DNA of 64,000 bases from Dehalococcoidia bacterium (lineage in GTDB: Bacteria; Chloroflexota; Dehalococcoidia; DSTF01; JACRBR01), in contig JAJTXQ010000040.1 in NCBI GenBank assembly GCA_021462855.1, positions 1 to 64,000 on the forward strand, in the 5' to 3' direction. The translations under genes were made by a program, and so were the position numbers. Shown in pieces: positions 1 to 8,869 of this stretch (its first letter is position 1; each line of letters begins with the position of its first letter). The notes beneath the pieces were generated by a model. It saw only the letters and a list, made by a program, of their open reading frames with translations. It did no database searches and was not told the DNA's origin.

Positions 1-835
1 CAACCGCCGCCCAGAATCGCTCGGCGTCAGCGAAGCGGCGCCTTGGCTGCTTGGTCAGCACCTGCTCCACGACCTTCTGCAGCTCTGGGCTGAGGTTCGG
101 GTTCAGCTCACGCATCGGCGGCACCGGCGCGTGCACGTGCTCGTGGAAGATCGCCCGCGTCGAACCCGGCTCGAACGGCCCCTGCTCCCCACGGAACGGC
201 CGCCTCCCCGCCAGCATCTCGTAGGTGACCACTCCCAGGCTGTACAGGTCAGAGCGGGCGTCCGCCTCCTGCCCCTGGCACTGCTCCGGCGACATGTACG
301 CCGGCGTGCCAATGGCGAAGGCGGTGAGGGTAAGCGCGTCCGCCGCCTTCGCGATGCCGAAGTCTGAGAGCAGCGCCCGACCGTCCCGGGCCAGCAGCAC
401 GTTCGCCGGCTTGACATCTCGGTGGAGGATGCCTGAGCGGTGAGCGAAGGCGAGTGCCGCGCAGAGGTCACGCATGATCGCCCGCGTCTCCTCCAACGGC
501 AGTGGTCCCTGCTGGCGCGCGAGCCGCGTGGCGAGCGTCTGTCCCTCGACATAGTCCATGACGAGGAAGACCGTGTCGCCGTCCCGCTCGACGCCGTAGA
601 GGCGGACGATGTTGGGGTGCTGGAGGCGAGTGAGGGCGTCGGCCTCGCGCTGGAAGCGCTGGAGGAAGTCCGGGTCCTCGGCCAGGTTCGCCCGCAGGAC
701 CTTGATCGCGAGCGGGCATGCGCGCACCTGGTCCCACACCCGGTAGACGTCGGCCATCGCCCCGCCGCCGACGTGTGCGTCGACGCGGTAGCGGTTGCAC
801 AGGGCTTGGCCGAGTTGGAGGAAGCTCACCCTCAC
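1..835 (-). CDS. Serine/threonine protein kinase, C-terminus beyond left edge
   Basis: The reverse strand encodes an uninterrupted Hanks-type kinase domain from a GTG at 833-835 (a second GTG lies two codons in). It shows a glycine-rich loop (VGGGAMADVY, about residues 22-31), the ATP-binding Lys45 in AIKVL, the catalytic loop HRDVKPAN with Asp140, DFG with Asp158, and an SPE motif in place of APE. At least 278 residues are present; what follows the kinase domain lies outside the window, so a transmembrane segment or sensor domain cannot be judged. The gene starts divergently from the membrane protein at 1029. It phosphorylates protein Ser/Thr in the cytosol by family knowledge; its target is unknown. 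The use of GTG hides it from ATG-only gene calls. Confidence 0.9.
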   Translation of the reverse strand, partial: MRVSFLQLGQALCNRYRVDAHVGGGAMADVYRVWDQVRACPLAIKVLRANLAEDPDFLQRFQREADALTRLQHPNIVRLYGVERDGDTVFLVMDYVEGQTLATRLARQQGPLPLEETRAIMRDLCAALAFAHRSGILHRDVKPANVLLARDGRALLSDFGIAKAADALTLTAFAIGTPAYMSPEQCQGQEADARSDLYSLGVVTYEMLAGRRPFRGEQGPFEPGSTRAIFHEHVHAPVPPMRELNPNLSPELQKVVEQVLTKQPRRRFADAERFWAAV

Positions 836-921
836 GCCTCCACGCGCAGCCAGGAGCGTGCGCTGACGCTATTCTCAGCTACACCGCGCACTTCGGGCAA
901 TGCCCGCGACCTGACGGACGA

Positions 922-942
922 CTGACAGGGCTTGTCTGTCAG
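922..942. repeat. Inverted repeat in the divergent kinase/membrane-protein spacer
   Basis: CTGACAG and CTGTCAG form a perfect 7-bp inverted repeat around a 7-base spacer. It sits between the divergent starts at 835 and 1029, so it could be an operator serving either gene. No convincing -35/-10 pair was seen around it. Confidence 0.4.
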
Positions 943-1028
943 CGGGTTGTCAGCGCTCGGCCATAGACGGTGGGCGGGAAGGAGCAGACAATTGGCTTGC
1001 GCCGTTGGCGGCCGGAGGAGGCGATCCC

Positions 1029-1229
1029 ATGGATTTGGTCTTGATGCTTGTAGGCGTCGTTCTCCTAGTTGCGTGCTGGCGGAGTCGCCCGGCCTCTGGC
1101 GACGTCAGCGGCCTCTCCGCGCTGCTCCTCGTCGGTGGCGCGCTCGCCTTCGTCGTGGGTGCCGTCGTCTTCGGAATCACGTTCATCGACGGGTTCCAAG
1201 ATGGATACCAGCGGGCGCAGTCAAGGTAG
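1029..1229 (+). CDS. Small two-helix membrane protein
   Basis: This 66-residue protein has two predicted transmembrane helices (about residues 2-17 and 27-48) separated by a short polar loop, and a charged tail. The ATG at 1029 is chosen over one at 1005 because a GGAGGAGG ribosome site ends about 7 bases before it. Its stop codon lies inside the ribosome site of the next gene at 1239, so the two are probably translationally linked. I do not recognise the family. Its location beside a Ser/Thr kinase and upstream of another membrane-anchored protein suggests a role at the cytoplasmic membrane, which is inference only. Confidence 0.6.
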   Translation: MDLVLMLVGVVLLVACWRSRPASGDVSGLSALLLVGGALAFVVGAVVFGITFIDGFQDGYQRAQSR

Positions 1230-1238
1230 GAGGGCGTC

Positions 1239-2933
1239 ATGCCCAAATCGGCGCTGGCGGACTACTCGTCTCCAGGCTCGCGTGACGAGGTATTCGAACG
1301 CGCCAAGCGCGCCCTTGAGCGCATCAACATGCGCATCGAAGCGATGGATGAAGGAGGCGGTCGGATCCTAGCGACTTCATCGCGCTCATGGCGTTCGTGG
1401 GGCGAGGTCATGACCGTAGCGATTGGGGGTGCGAGAGACGGTAGAGTGCAAATCCACGTCGAGAGCGCACCTCAAGGATCCGGTGGATCGTTTGATCTAG
1501 GCAAGAACCGCGCGAACATTCAACGCTTCCTCACGGCGATGGACGCGCTCGCGCCGCAGACTGCTCGAGGCGAGCCATCATCGTCGAAATCCTACGAGTC
1601 GACTCACCGAATGATCCCGGAGATACACGTCACGGACAATGCGCAGGCAGACGGCGGACTAAGCGGCGTAGCCGGCGCGGCCAGCGCCGTTTCGAAGTTG
1701 GAACTATCCTCTACCGTGTTCGCCGACGCGCACACGAACGAGCCCAGGGAACTCGATGCGGATCTGCCCTCGTTGGTCGCGATTGACGATGCGCCGCCCC
1801 ACGCGGCACTTGCCGGAACTGAGGCGACGCAGAGCAGTTCCGCGGACGCGGCCGCTCTTGAGGAAGCCGCGGCTACGCTCGTGCTTTCCAAGACGTCGGC
1901 TCGACCGGAGGCAGCGGCGACCGACCGGAGTCTCCGGCATGGACCGATCATCGACCAGGAGCGGTTCCATTCCCAGATGCACCGCCTGCTGGATCAGCCG
2001 GGAGACTTGGAGCCCGAGCAAGGCGTAGAACTCACCAAACGCGAGCCGCTCCGCTTTGACTGCCCAATCTACTCGCGTCCGGACTTCAGGAGCGCGCAAC
2101 TCCATCGCGGAGTCAAGGGAGAGGTCGTTGTCGTCGCGGCCGTGGAAGGCGCGCTTGCCACGGTCAAGACACCGCTCGGGATCGGCTACGTGCTTAGCGA
2201 CGCGATCGGTGTCCCGTCGGGCATGCTGCCAACCGAGCCGAGTCGCGAAGAGCAGAAGGTCGCGCGGCAGAACGACTCCTCGTTCCCTGCGAACGCACGT
2301 GTCGTAAGCGAGAGCTTCCTGCTGGATGCGCCACAGCTGGGAGGCGGCATTATTCGACGCGCGTTCGCCGGCGAGTCGTTCCGAGTCACGGGATTCGTGG
2401 GGAGCTTCGCATGTGTGAACGTCGGGCGGCGGCGCGCGTTCGTGCGCGCCGACGCGCTTGGCTTCAACGTTCCGCCACCGGCCAGGCTTCGAGGTGCTTC
2501 GAGTGTCAGACGCTATACGAGCTTAAGCGGCGCGCCTAGCAGGCTGGTTCCGGCTCCGCGGCACGGCGGAGGCGCCTCATTGGCTGGCTTCGGAATAGCG
2601 GCAGTGATTGTGTTCTGCATCGCATTCGGAACTGGGCTGAGTGCGCGGGCTGCCGCTCCTCGTCTGGCGGATCCTGACTGCTGGCAGCTCAAGGATGGCG
2701 ACGTGGGCATCTGGCTGGGTTGTGCCGGCGATCGCGATATCGGCGGTTGGTGCGCGGGGCTTGCCGACATGAGTGATTCCACGCTCAGTCCGAAGGCAGC
2801 CGCATGCGCGATGCCTGCGCTGCTTCTGCAAGAGGCCTCTACTGGTGGTCTGGCAGCGATCGCACTTGGATTGGCGTTGTTCGGCGGCCTCGTTGGCCTA
2901 TGGACGAGTGGTCACCGACGACGACGTGCTTGA
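1239..2933 (+). CDS. Uncharacterised protein with two SH3-like domains and C-terminal membrane helices
   Basis: The 564-residue product starts at ATG 1239 behind an AGGAGGG site. Residues 1-105 form a small alpha/beta-looking domain ending in a helix. Residues 110-240 are an Ala/Ser-rich low-complexity linker. Two SH3-like beta domains follow, at about 270-330 (containing CPIYSRP) and 345-405. The tail has two hydrophobic helices (about 450-470 and 540-557) separated by about 70 residues with four Cys and no known motif. There is no N-terminal signal peptide, so the SH3-like part probably faces the cytoplasm unless export is unconventional. I do not recognise the whole architecture. Base composition is lower in GC than the housekeeping genes to the right. 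Confidence 0.7.
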   Translation: MPKSALADYSSPGSRDEVFERAKRALERINMRIEAMDEGGGRILATSSRSWRSWGEVMTVAIGGARDGRVQIHVESAPQGSGGSFDLGKNRANIQRFLTAMDALAPQTARGEPSSSKSYESTHRMIPEIHVTDNAQADGGLSGVAGAASAVSKLELSSTVFADAHTNEPRELDADLPSLVAIDDAPPHAALAGTEATQSSSADAAALEEAAATLVLSKTSARPEAAATDRSLRHGPIIDQERFHSQMHRLLDQPGDLEPEQGVELTKREPLRFDCPIYSRPDFRSAQLHRGVKGEVVVVAAVEGALATVKTPLGIGYVLSDAIGVPSGMLPTEPSREEQKVARQNDSSFPANARVVSESFLLDAPQLGGGIIRRAFAGESFRVTGFVGSFACVNVGRRRAFVRADALGFNVPPPARLRGASSVRRYTSLSGAPSRLVPAPRHGGGASLAGFGIAAVIVFCIAFGTGLSARAAAPRLADPDCWQLKDGDVGIWLGCAGDRDIGGWCAGLADMSDSTLSPKAAACAMPALLLQEASTGGLAAIALGLALFGGLVGLWTSGHRRRRA

Positions 2934-3118
2934 GCTACCGCTCCAGGCGGAGGAAGAAGGAGCATGGTCGCGAGCGTCCCTGGGCCGGCCTCACTCAACG
3001 TGCCACCTGTTCGTCACGCGCACGGTGAGCCCGGGCAGGTTGCCTGCGCCCGGTCCGGGATCCGGCTGAAGCTGAACCCGTAGACGCTACGGGCGAGGCG
3101 GCGGATAATCGCGGCAGG

Positions 3119-5149
3119 GTGAGAAAGCTCCTATGGCTTGCGATGTTGGGGTTGGGCGCGCTCGCCCTCTTGGCCTGTGCGGGAGATGAGGCACCGGCCA
3201 AGAGCGTGTCAGGTCCCGTCACTGAGGATGCAGGCGGCAGCGTGCTCCTCCCGGACGGCGCGAGCCTGACCGTTCCGCCCGGCGCTGTCAGCGATGAACT
3301 GAGGGTGAGCCTAAGCCGCGACGGAGCGCCACCCGCTGGCCCTCCTTCATACGCAGTGGCCCTGGGAGCTCCATTGAGCGTGGACCTCAGCGGCGTGACG
3401 CTGGAACAGCCCGCACGACTCGAGTTGCCATATGACCCCGCGAAACTGCCGCCGGGCGCCACAGACGAAGAGTTGTTCGCTGCGTACTTCGACGAGAGTG
3501 CAAACGAATGGGTTCCGGCTGTCGGCGTCGCTGATGAATCTCGCAGCGTGCTGATCGTCCAGACCACGCACGCTTCCTGGTGGCAGCCCTGGACCTGGGA
3601 TCTCGATGCCGCCATCAACGCCGCGATCGCGGCGGTGCATCTGGACTTCGACGAGATTACAGAGCCGTTCGGGTGGTATGACGGTTGCGCGCAAGCCCCG
3701 ACGGCTATTCGGTTCGAAACGAGCGGCAACCCCCATTACCTGGCGTTCTGTGCAGAGCGTGATGAGGCGCGTACGCCAACCATCCGCGTCATCAATCGGC
3801 GCACGTTTGTTGTCCGCCTGACACCTGCAGCCGGTTCCGTACCTGCCAATCCGTCGGAGCCGAGGATGATGTTCAACGCCGAGCGCCACGTCATCGAGCT
3901 CGACTTCTCGGGGAGTGACGGAAACGCAACATTCATTGCTGACGCACAAATCGACGTTGCAGGGACGCTGGCGGTCGTGGTGGCCGATCTCATCGGCGCG
4001 CTCCCCGGCGTAGAGTCCGAACTCGCAGATGATCTCGTATTGGCGATCTACGGCTGCATCGCGGAGAACGCGCATCTGGTGCGGGCACTGGATGCGCTCG
4101 TCGCAAACGACGTAGCGCGGTTCAAGGAAGAAGCATCCCTCGCCGTGAGTGATATCCCGAGCGTTGACTGCGTTGCGGACCTCATCACGGCTGCAGTGCC
4201 GAAGGACAAGCTGCTCTACAAGGTGACGAAGCGAGTCTTGAAGCCGCTCCTCACGAAGTTCGCCGCGGCTTCAGCCCTGTACCAGATCGGCGATGGTATC
4301 TACAACGCGTTCCGAGGCCCTGGGAGACTGACCGTCCGTTCCGACTTCGTCAGTCTTGGCCAGATAGCCTATGCGAGCGACGGAAACATCTGGGTCATGA
4401 ACTCTGACGGTTCGAACCGGAGGCAGTTGACAAACGACGGCATCAGCCATCATCCGCGGTGGTCGCCCGACGGGAGGCGGATTGCGTTCGTGTCCGGAAC
4501 CACTGAGCGCGACATCTTTCTCATGAATGCCGACGGATCGGGTCGGCGAAATCTCACGAACCGGCCTGGGGATGACATTAGGCCGACGTGGGCGCCTGAT
4601 GGTAGCCGAATCGCCTTCGAACGCTTCTACCTGCAGACGTCGCCGGTGAGGGTAGAGTCCGGGATTTTCGTGATGAACGCAGACGGGAGCGGACTCGCAC
4701 CATTGCCGAACACGGAGACCGATTCGGCTCCCGACTGGTCTCCAGATGGGCGCCAGATCGCCTTCGTCCAAACGAAGGCGATCTGGCTCATGAGTGCCGA
4801 CGGAGGCAACCGCAGGCCGCTCTCGGAAGGGGGGCTGCCTTACACGCTCGATCCCGTGTGGTCGCCTGATGGCAGCAGGATCGCTTTCGGTAGCATTCCA
4901 CCCATGTCGATCCGGGGCCGTCAAGATATCTACGTGTTCGAGATCAGTAGTGGGCACCTCTCGAAGCTAACTAATACCCAAGACAATTTCGATCCGACTT
5001 GGTCGCCGGATGGAAGCAAGATCGTGTTCACCTCCTCTCGAGAAGGCAACGCCGAGATCTACATCATGAACGCTGACGGTTCCGGACAAGTCCGGATCAC
5101 CAATAGCGCGGACGCCGAGAGTTCGCCAAGTTGGAATCCGGTGCCGTGA
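3119..5149 (+). CDS. Lipoprotein with ZU5-like domain and six-bladed PD40 beta-propeller
   Basis: The GTG start at 3119 gives a 676-residue protein with a lipoprotein signal whose lipobox LALLAC places the modified Cys at residue 20, so it is exported and lipid-anchored. Residues 38-140 resemble ZU5 domains (a GGSVLLPDGASLTVPPGAV start, quoted here for its pattern). A helical region covers about 160-390. The C-terminal part carries six WD40-like PD40 repeats of the TolB type, each with an IxxMNADGSG strand and a PxWSPDGxxIAF strand. TolB-type propellers usually bind proteins or peptides; no partner is visible here. The next gene is a collapsed relative of this one. Confidence 0.85.
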   Translation: MRKLLWLAMLGLGALALLACAGDEAPAKSVSGPVTEDAGGSVLLPDGASLTVPPGAVSDELRVSLSRDGAPPAGPPSYAVALGAPLSVDLSGVTLEQPARLELPYDPAKLPPGATDEELFAAYFDESANEWVPAVGVADESRSVLIVQTTHASWWQPWTWDLDAAINAAIAAVHLDFDEITEPFGWYDGCAQAPTAIRFETSGNPHYLAFCAERDEARTPTIRVINRRTFVVRLTPAAGSVPANPSEPRMMFNAERHVIELDFSGSDGNATFIADAQIDVAGTLAVVVADLIGALPGVESELADDLVLAIYGCIAENAHLVRALDALVANDVARFKEEASLAVSDIPSVDCVADLITAAVPKDKLLYKVTKRVLKPLLTKFAAASALYQIGDGIYNAFRGPGRLTVRSDFVSLGQIAYASDGNIWVMNSDGSNRRQLTNDGISHHPRWSPDGRRIAFVSGTTERDIFLMNADGSGRRNLTNRPGDDIRPTWAPDGSRIAFERFYLQTSPVRVESGIFVMNADGSGLAPLPNTETDSAPDWSPDGRQIAFVQTKAIWLMSADGGNRRPLSEGGLPYTLDPVWSPDGSRIAFGSIPPMSIRGRQDIYVFEISSGHLSKLTNTQDNFDPTWSPDGSKIVFTSSREGNAEIYIMNADGSGQVRITNSADAESSPSWNPVP

Positions 5150-5171
5150 GAGGCCGCAGGGAGCGAGGCCG

Positions 5172-5587
5172 GTGAACAGAGGAATGCGGTCATCGCCTCT
5201 GCGTAGGTTTCATCGCTTGAGCAAGTGGTCTCTGGCGACGGCGCTCTTGGGGCTGACTCTTGTTGGCTGCTCTGATAGCTCACGCACGCCAACGACGCTG
5301 ACAGCGTCAACATCGATGCGCGTCGCAACAGGCGGTTTACTCGAACTTCCGGATGGCACGAAGCTCTCCGTGCCGGCGAACGCGCTTCCGGCGGACACTA
5401 CCGTGAGCATCGACCGCTGGTCCAACGACGGCGCTCCGGCCCAAGAAGCGCTCGTCGTTCGAGTAGGCGAGCCGGTAAAGGTAGAGCAAACCAGGACCTG
5501 TTCGTCATGAACGCCGACGGATCGGCACAGTTGCGCCTGACCGATGATCCGGGAGCGGACGCCCAGCCGAGTTGGGGAGAAAGGTAG
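5172..5587 (+). pseudogene. Collapsed paralogue of the upstream ZU5/PD40 lipoprotein
   Basis: A GTG at 5172 opens a frame with a lipobox (LTLVGC, Cys33) and the first half of a ZU5-like domain similar to the gene at 3119. The frame ends at TGA 5508-5510. From about 5489 to 5587 a different frame encodes one terminal PD40 strand pair (NQDLFVMNADGS through PSWGER) and a stop, matching the last repeat of the gene at 3119. The simplest reading is a large internal deletion near 5483-5489 that joined N- and C-terminal ends out of frame. A 112-residue truncated lipoprotein might still be made. Confidence 0.7.
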
Positions 5588-5596
5588 GTCTCGGCG

Positions 5597-6298
5597 ATGA
5601 GGCTCAGCGTTCCCATCGCGGCCGTCGTGCTGGCCATCCTTACTCTGAGCTGTGCCGGCGCCGAGCCACGCCTGATTGAATCGTCCCCATCGATCCCCGC
5701 TGGTGGTACACCACCTGCCACGGCAACCATGCCAGGACATCCGTCGACGCCATTGCCTTCGTCGACCTCCAAGATCATCACGGCAAGCCCAACACCGATT
5801 GTTCCGACTCCCGCACAGATGCCGGTCTGCGAAGCTTTCCCGCGCTCGAGCCGCGAGCTCGTTCCGGACTCAGCGGACGCGCTGAAGTCCCAGCTCGCGA
5901 TCGACGCCCTACGGCCGCAGCTTCCCCGCTTCATCCGTAGTCTGGTGTCCTCGTCCGGAGAGGCCGTGGACATCGCCATCGGCGTGCCGCAGTCACGACA
6001 GGGCGGCAGCACGGCTCTCGAGATCGATCCGGTGAGCCTCTTCCCCGATATGACACCTGACGGCCAGCTACCGGCGCGAGTACAGACATTCCGGGAGGCG
6101 GCGGACGCGGCATTCGTTTGGATCACCTCCCAGGGCGTCTGTGTTGGCGATCTCTACGTGTACTGGCGTTCTGGTGGCGGTGGCACGGGCGCCCAATCTG
6201 ACGCATTCCAGCAGTGGTTGATACCGAGCGATCGCTTCCCGGAGGTCGTATGCTCGGCCGACGCGTGCGAGTTCGTCCGGCCGCAGACAGTCCCCTAA
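5597..6298 (+). CDS. Lipoprotein of unknown function
   Basis: This 233-residue protein begins at ATG 5597 after an AGGTAGG site and has a lipobox LTLSC with Cys19. A Pro/Thr/Ser-rich linker spans about residues 25-75, as in many exported Chloroflexota proteins. The globular part (about 76-233) has four Cys that could form disulfides and no motif I recognise. It lies 10 bases after the collapsed paralogue and 16 bases before the next gene, so it is probably in the same transcript as the lipoprotein run 3119-9800. Confidence 0.7.
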   Translation: MRLSVPIAAVVLAILTLSCAGAEPRLIESSPSIPAGGTPPATATMPGHPSTPLPSSTSKIITASPTPIVPTPAQMPVCEAFPRSSRELVPDSADALKSQLAIDALRPQLPRFIRSLVSSSGEAVDIAIGVPQSRQGGSTALEIDPVSLFPDMTPDGQLPARVQTFREAADAAFVWITSQGVCVGDLYVYWRSGGGGTGAQSDAFQQWLIPSDRFPEVVCSADACEFVRPQTVP

Positions 6299-6314
6299 AG
6301 GGAGGTCAGTGAAG

Positions 6315-8426
6315 ATGTCTGTTCGGGCAGGGTTTCGCGCTTCGATTCTGGGAGTGGTCGCCTTATGCGTTGTTCTCCTGGTTGCCGTGCGACCAGGCCC
6401 TGTCTCGTCACAGGAACCGCCCGCGGCCGGGTCCGAAGTCGAGGTCTTCGGCGCGGGTGACTGCCTCAACGTGCGATCGTTTTGGGGTAAGGATGCTCCC
6501 GTGCTGGCCTGCCTCCCTGATGGCACACTTGCCCGCACCGCACACGGTCGCGCGGTCGTCGACGATGGCGAGACGTGGTGGGAGCTCGCGGGAATGGGGT
6601 GGGCGGCTTCCCGGTATCTGAGAGTCGTCGGGCCGCCGATTCCTAGCCTCATGGCTTCGTCCGCCCCTCGGCCGTTCTTACCGGGTCTACTCGCCTTCGT
6701 CGGTGACGATTGGAACGTCTGGCTCTCCCGACCCGACGGATCAGGGACTCGCCAGGTGACAACGGACGCAGTGCCCAGTGGCAGCACCTTCGTTGGTTAC
6801 AGGAATCTTGCCTGGTCGGCAGATGGTCGATACCTCGCCTTCCGACGGAGTGGTACGACGAGCTCGGTCCTGTTGTTCGACGCGGCCACAGCCGCGACCC
6901 ACGCGCTTGAACCCGGCGAAGGGAGAGTGTTCTCGTCGAATCCATACTGGCTTCCCGACGGGACGTTAGCAGTCGCCTTCGTTCTCCCGGCAACGGCGCG
7001 CGGCTCACCGGGCGATCTGTACCGCGAGGTCGATGGCGGAATTGAAGTGATCGACGTGACCAGAAACAAGCGCCGAGACGTGTTGTCCTGGGGCGCGGAA
7101 GAAAAGGTTCAGATCTTTGAACTCGGGCCTGCTTCGCCAAGTGGGAGCATGCTCGCGTTCGAAACAGGCGCCTATGAGCACGTTGGGCCCGCGTGTTCTG
7201 TGAATCTCACCACGAGTATCTCTCGCTGTACCACAGAACACGGCTGGACGCCGCGAGGATGGCTCAGCGACCGCGAGTTGGTCGTTCGTTACTTCCCCTA
7301 CGCGGGACCCAACCCGTTTCGAAACTTGGTTCTTGATACAGACACCGGCGTAACACGCGATGCCTCGCCGATCGAGATCGAGTCCTACCAGGCTCCGATC
7401 AAGTACTTACAGGCGACTGGAGAAGTGCGCTTCGCAGACGGGAGCACGTTCGAGATACCGGTTCAGCAGGACGCATACGTCTGGACCAGACAGGCCATGG
7501 CGCCCGTGGGGTCGTTCTTCTTGTTCGAGGTCGATCGTGCTGTATGGGTTGGCCGATCGGATGGTTCGGGCGCGGCCTGGGTACTCCCGCCAACCGAACC
7601 AGCTGCGCAAGCTGGCACTATGGTGTGGCAACCCGCGGTCTTACCACCGGTGCTGCTCGTGCATGGTTGCGGAGGCGGGCCCGCGACCTGGACGGACACA
7701 GGGTGGTTCGCGGATGCGGTTCAGGTCGGGCAACTGCAGCATGGGTCATCCAGCGGCCGACTCTATCGTGGCGACTGGACACGGTTCGTTGGGTCGAGCG
7801 TCTACGCGATCGACTACAACGGTTCGGTTGGGACGCTGGCAGAGCTGTCCAGCCTTATTCCTGCCGCTCTTGATGTCATTCGCTCGGAAAACGGTGACAC
7901 CCGCGTCTTCATTGCCACGCACAGCATGGGCGGCGTGCTGGCTCAGTTCTACCTCGCCGATCTCGCATCGTCGGGTCCATACCGAGATGACGTTGCCGGC
8001 GCGTATCTCGTCGCACCGCCGACTCGCGGCGCTTGGGCTGCAAACTGGTTCCCCGACGGCTGGATATGCCCCCAATCCGGAGCTCTTGAGGTCGGATCCG
8101 ACGAACTTCGTCAACTAGAGTCCAATCCACCCGTCGGCGCCCCGATCACCATCACGTCAGGCGCCGCGATTTGGGTGCCGTTCGTCGGCGATACAGATGG
8201 CATCGTCGCCTACGACGACATCGCGCCATTGGGAGTCGACGTCCCGCTGCTGCGTGAGGACAATGGTATCCACGTTGATCCTCCTGCGCTGCCAAACTTC
8301 CTTACTGGGCTATGCGAAACGATCCCACCAACGCGCGAACCACAACAGCGGTGCGTCAATGAGCTGCGCATCGAATCAGTCATCGCGGCGATGCTCCAAA
8401 CATACGTTGAAAGGCTTGAGCAATGA
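6315..8426 (+). CDS. Secreted SH3 / PD40-like / alpha-beta hydrolase fusion
   Basis: The ATG at 6315 is preferred to a GTG at 6309 because the GGAGG site at 6301-6305 is 9 bases from it. The 703-residue protein has a signal peptide (about 1-35), a bacterial SH3-like domain (about 38-105, with LNVRS), a beta-propeller-like region with PD40-type strands (about 110-440) and a C-terminal lipase-like alpha/beta hydrolase (about 445-703). The hydrolase shows an oxyanion segment LLVHGCGGG and the nucleophile elbow THSMGG with the candidate catalytic Ser. A candidate His lies in NGIHVDPP. Substrate is unknown; esters or acyl chains at the cell surface are plausible. Its stop overlaps the next start by ATGA. 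Confidence 0.8.
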   Translation: MSVRAGFRASILGVVALCVVLLVAVRPGPVSSQEPPAAGSEVEVFGAGDCLNVRSFWGKDAPVLACLPDGTLARTAHGRAVVDDGETWWELAGMGWAASRYLRVVGPPIPSLMASSAPRPFLPGLLAFVGDDWNVWLSRPDGSGTRQVTTDAVPSGSTFVGYRNLAWSADGRYLAFRRSGTTSSVLLFDAATAATHALEPGEGRVFSSNPYWLPDGTLAVAFVLPATARGSPGDLYREVDGGIEVIDVTRNKRRDVLSWGAEEKVQIFELGPASPSGSMLAFETGAYEHVGPACSVNLTTSISRCTTEHGWTPRGWLSDRELVVRYFPYAGPNPFRNLVLDTDTGVTRDASPIEIESYQAPIKYLQATGEVRFADGSTFEIPVQQDAYVWTRQAMAPVGSFFLFEVDRAVWVGRSDGSGAAWVLPPTEPAAQAGTMVWQPAVLPPVLLVHGCGGGPATWTDTGWFADAVQVGQLQHGSSSGRLYRGDWTRFVGSSVYAIDYNGSVGTLAELSSLIPAALDVIRSENGDTRVFIATHSMGGVLAQFYLADLASSGPYRDDVAGAYLVAPPTRGAWAANWFPDGWICPQSGALEVGSDELRQLESNPPVGAPITITSGAAIWVPFVGDTDGIVAYDDIAPLGVDVPLLREDNGIHVDPPALPNFLTGLCETIPPTREPQQRCVNELRIESVIAAMLQTYVERLEQ

Positions 8427-8869
8427 GCCGGCGCCGCGTAGCAGTGGGCATTGTAATTGTCGTACTGATGGCGGCAGCGGTCGGTGCTGCCGTGTGGCTC
8501 GTATCGGATCGGGGATCCGATGACCCCGCGTCGGCGGGGGTGGCGCCGGACATTGCCAACGTGGAACAGGCGGCTGCTGAATACGCGGACTTGGCCGTGG
8601 CTGGTGACAATAGCGGTACATACAGACTGCTCAGCAGTGCAACGCGCTCGAGCATCGCGCTAGAAGAATGGCAGCGCCGCAATGGAGATGCGCTTGCGTC
8701 ATTTGGGCGCCTCGAGGCGGCGACTGTCCTGGAGTCCCGTTCTCTGTCATCAGACGAGGCGGTCGTCACAATTGAGTTTCGCTACTCCAACGCGGGAATA
8801 ATCTCCGCCAGCTTGAGAATGCTGCGCGAAGGCGACGAATGGAAGGTGGTGGCATCAATTGCGGAGTGA
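8423..8869 (+). CDS. Membrane-anchored protein with NTF2/DUF4878-like fold
   Basis: This 148-residue protein starts inside the stop codon of the hydrolase gene (ATGA overlap), which suggests coupled translation. It has an N-terminal signal anchor (about residues 5-27). The rest resembles small NTF2-like or DUF4878-like domains: an N-terminal helix (YADLAVAGDNSGTYRLLSSATR), then beta strands ending in LREGDEWKVVASI. Members of this superfamily often bind small ligands or act as immunity or pilot proteins; nothing here decides. The family assignment rests on pattern only. Confidence 0.65.
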   Translation: MSRRRVAVGIVIVVLMAAAVGAAVWLVSDRGSDDPASAGVAPDIANVEQAAAEYADLAVAGDNSGTYRLLSSATRSSIALEEWQRRNGDALASFGRLEAATVLESRSLSSDEAVVTIEFRYSNAGIISASLRMLREGDEWKVVASIAE

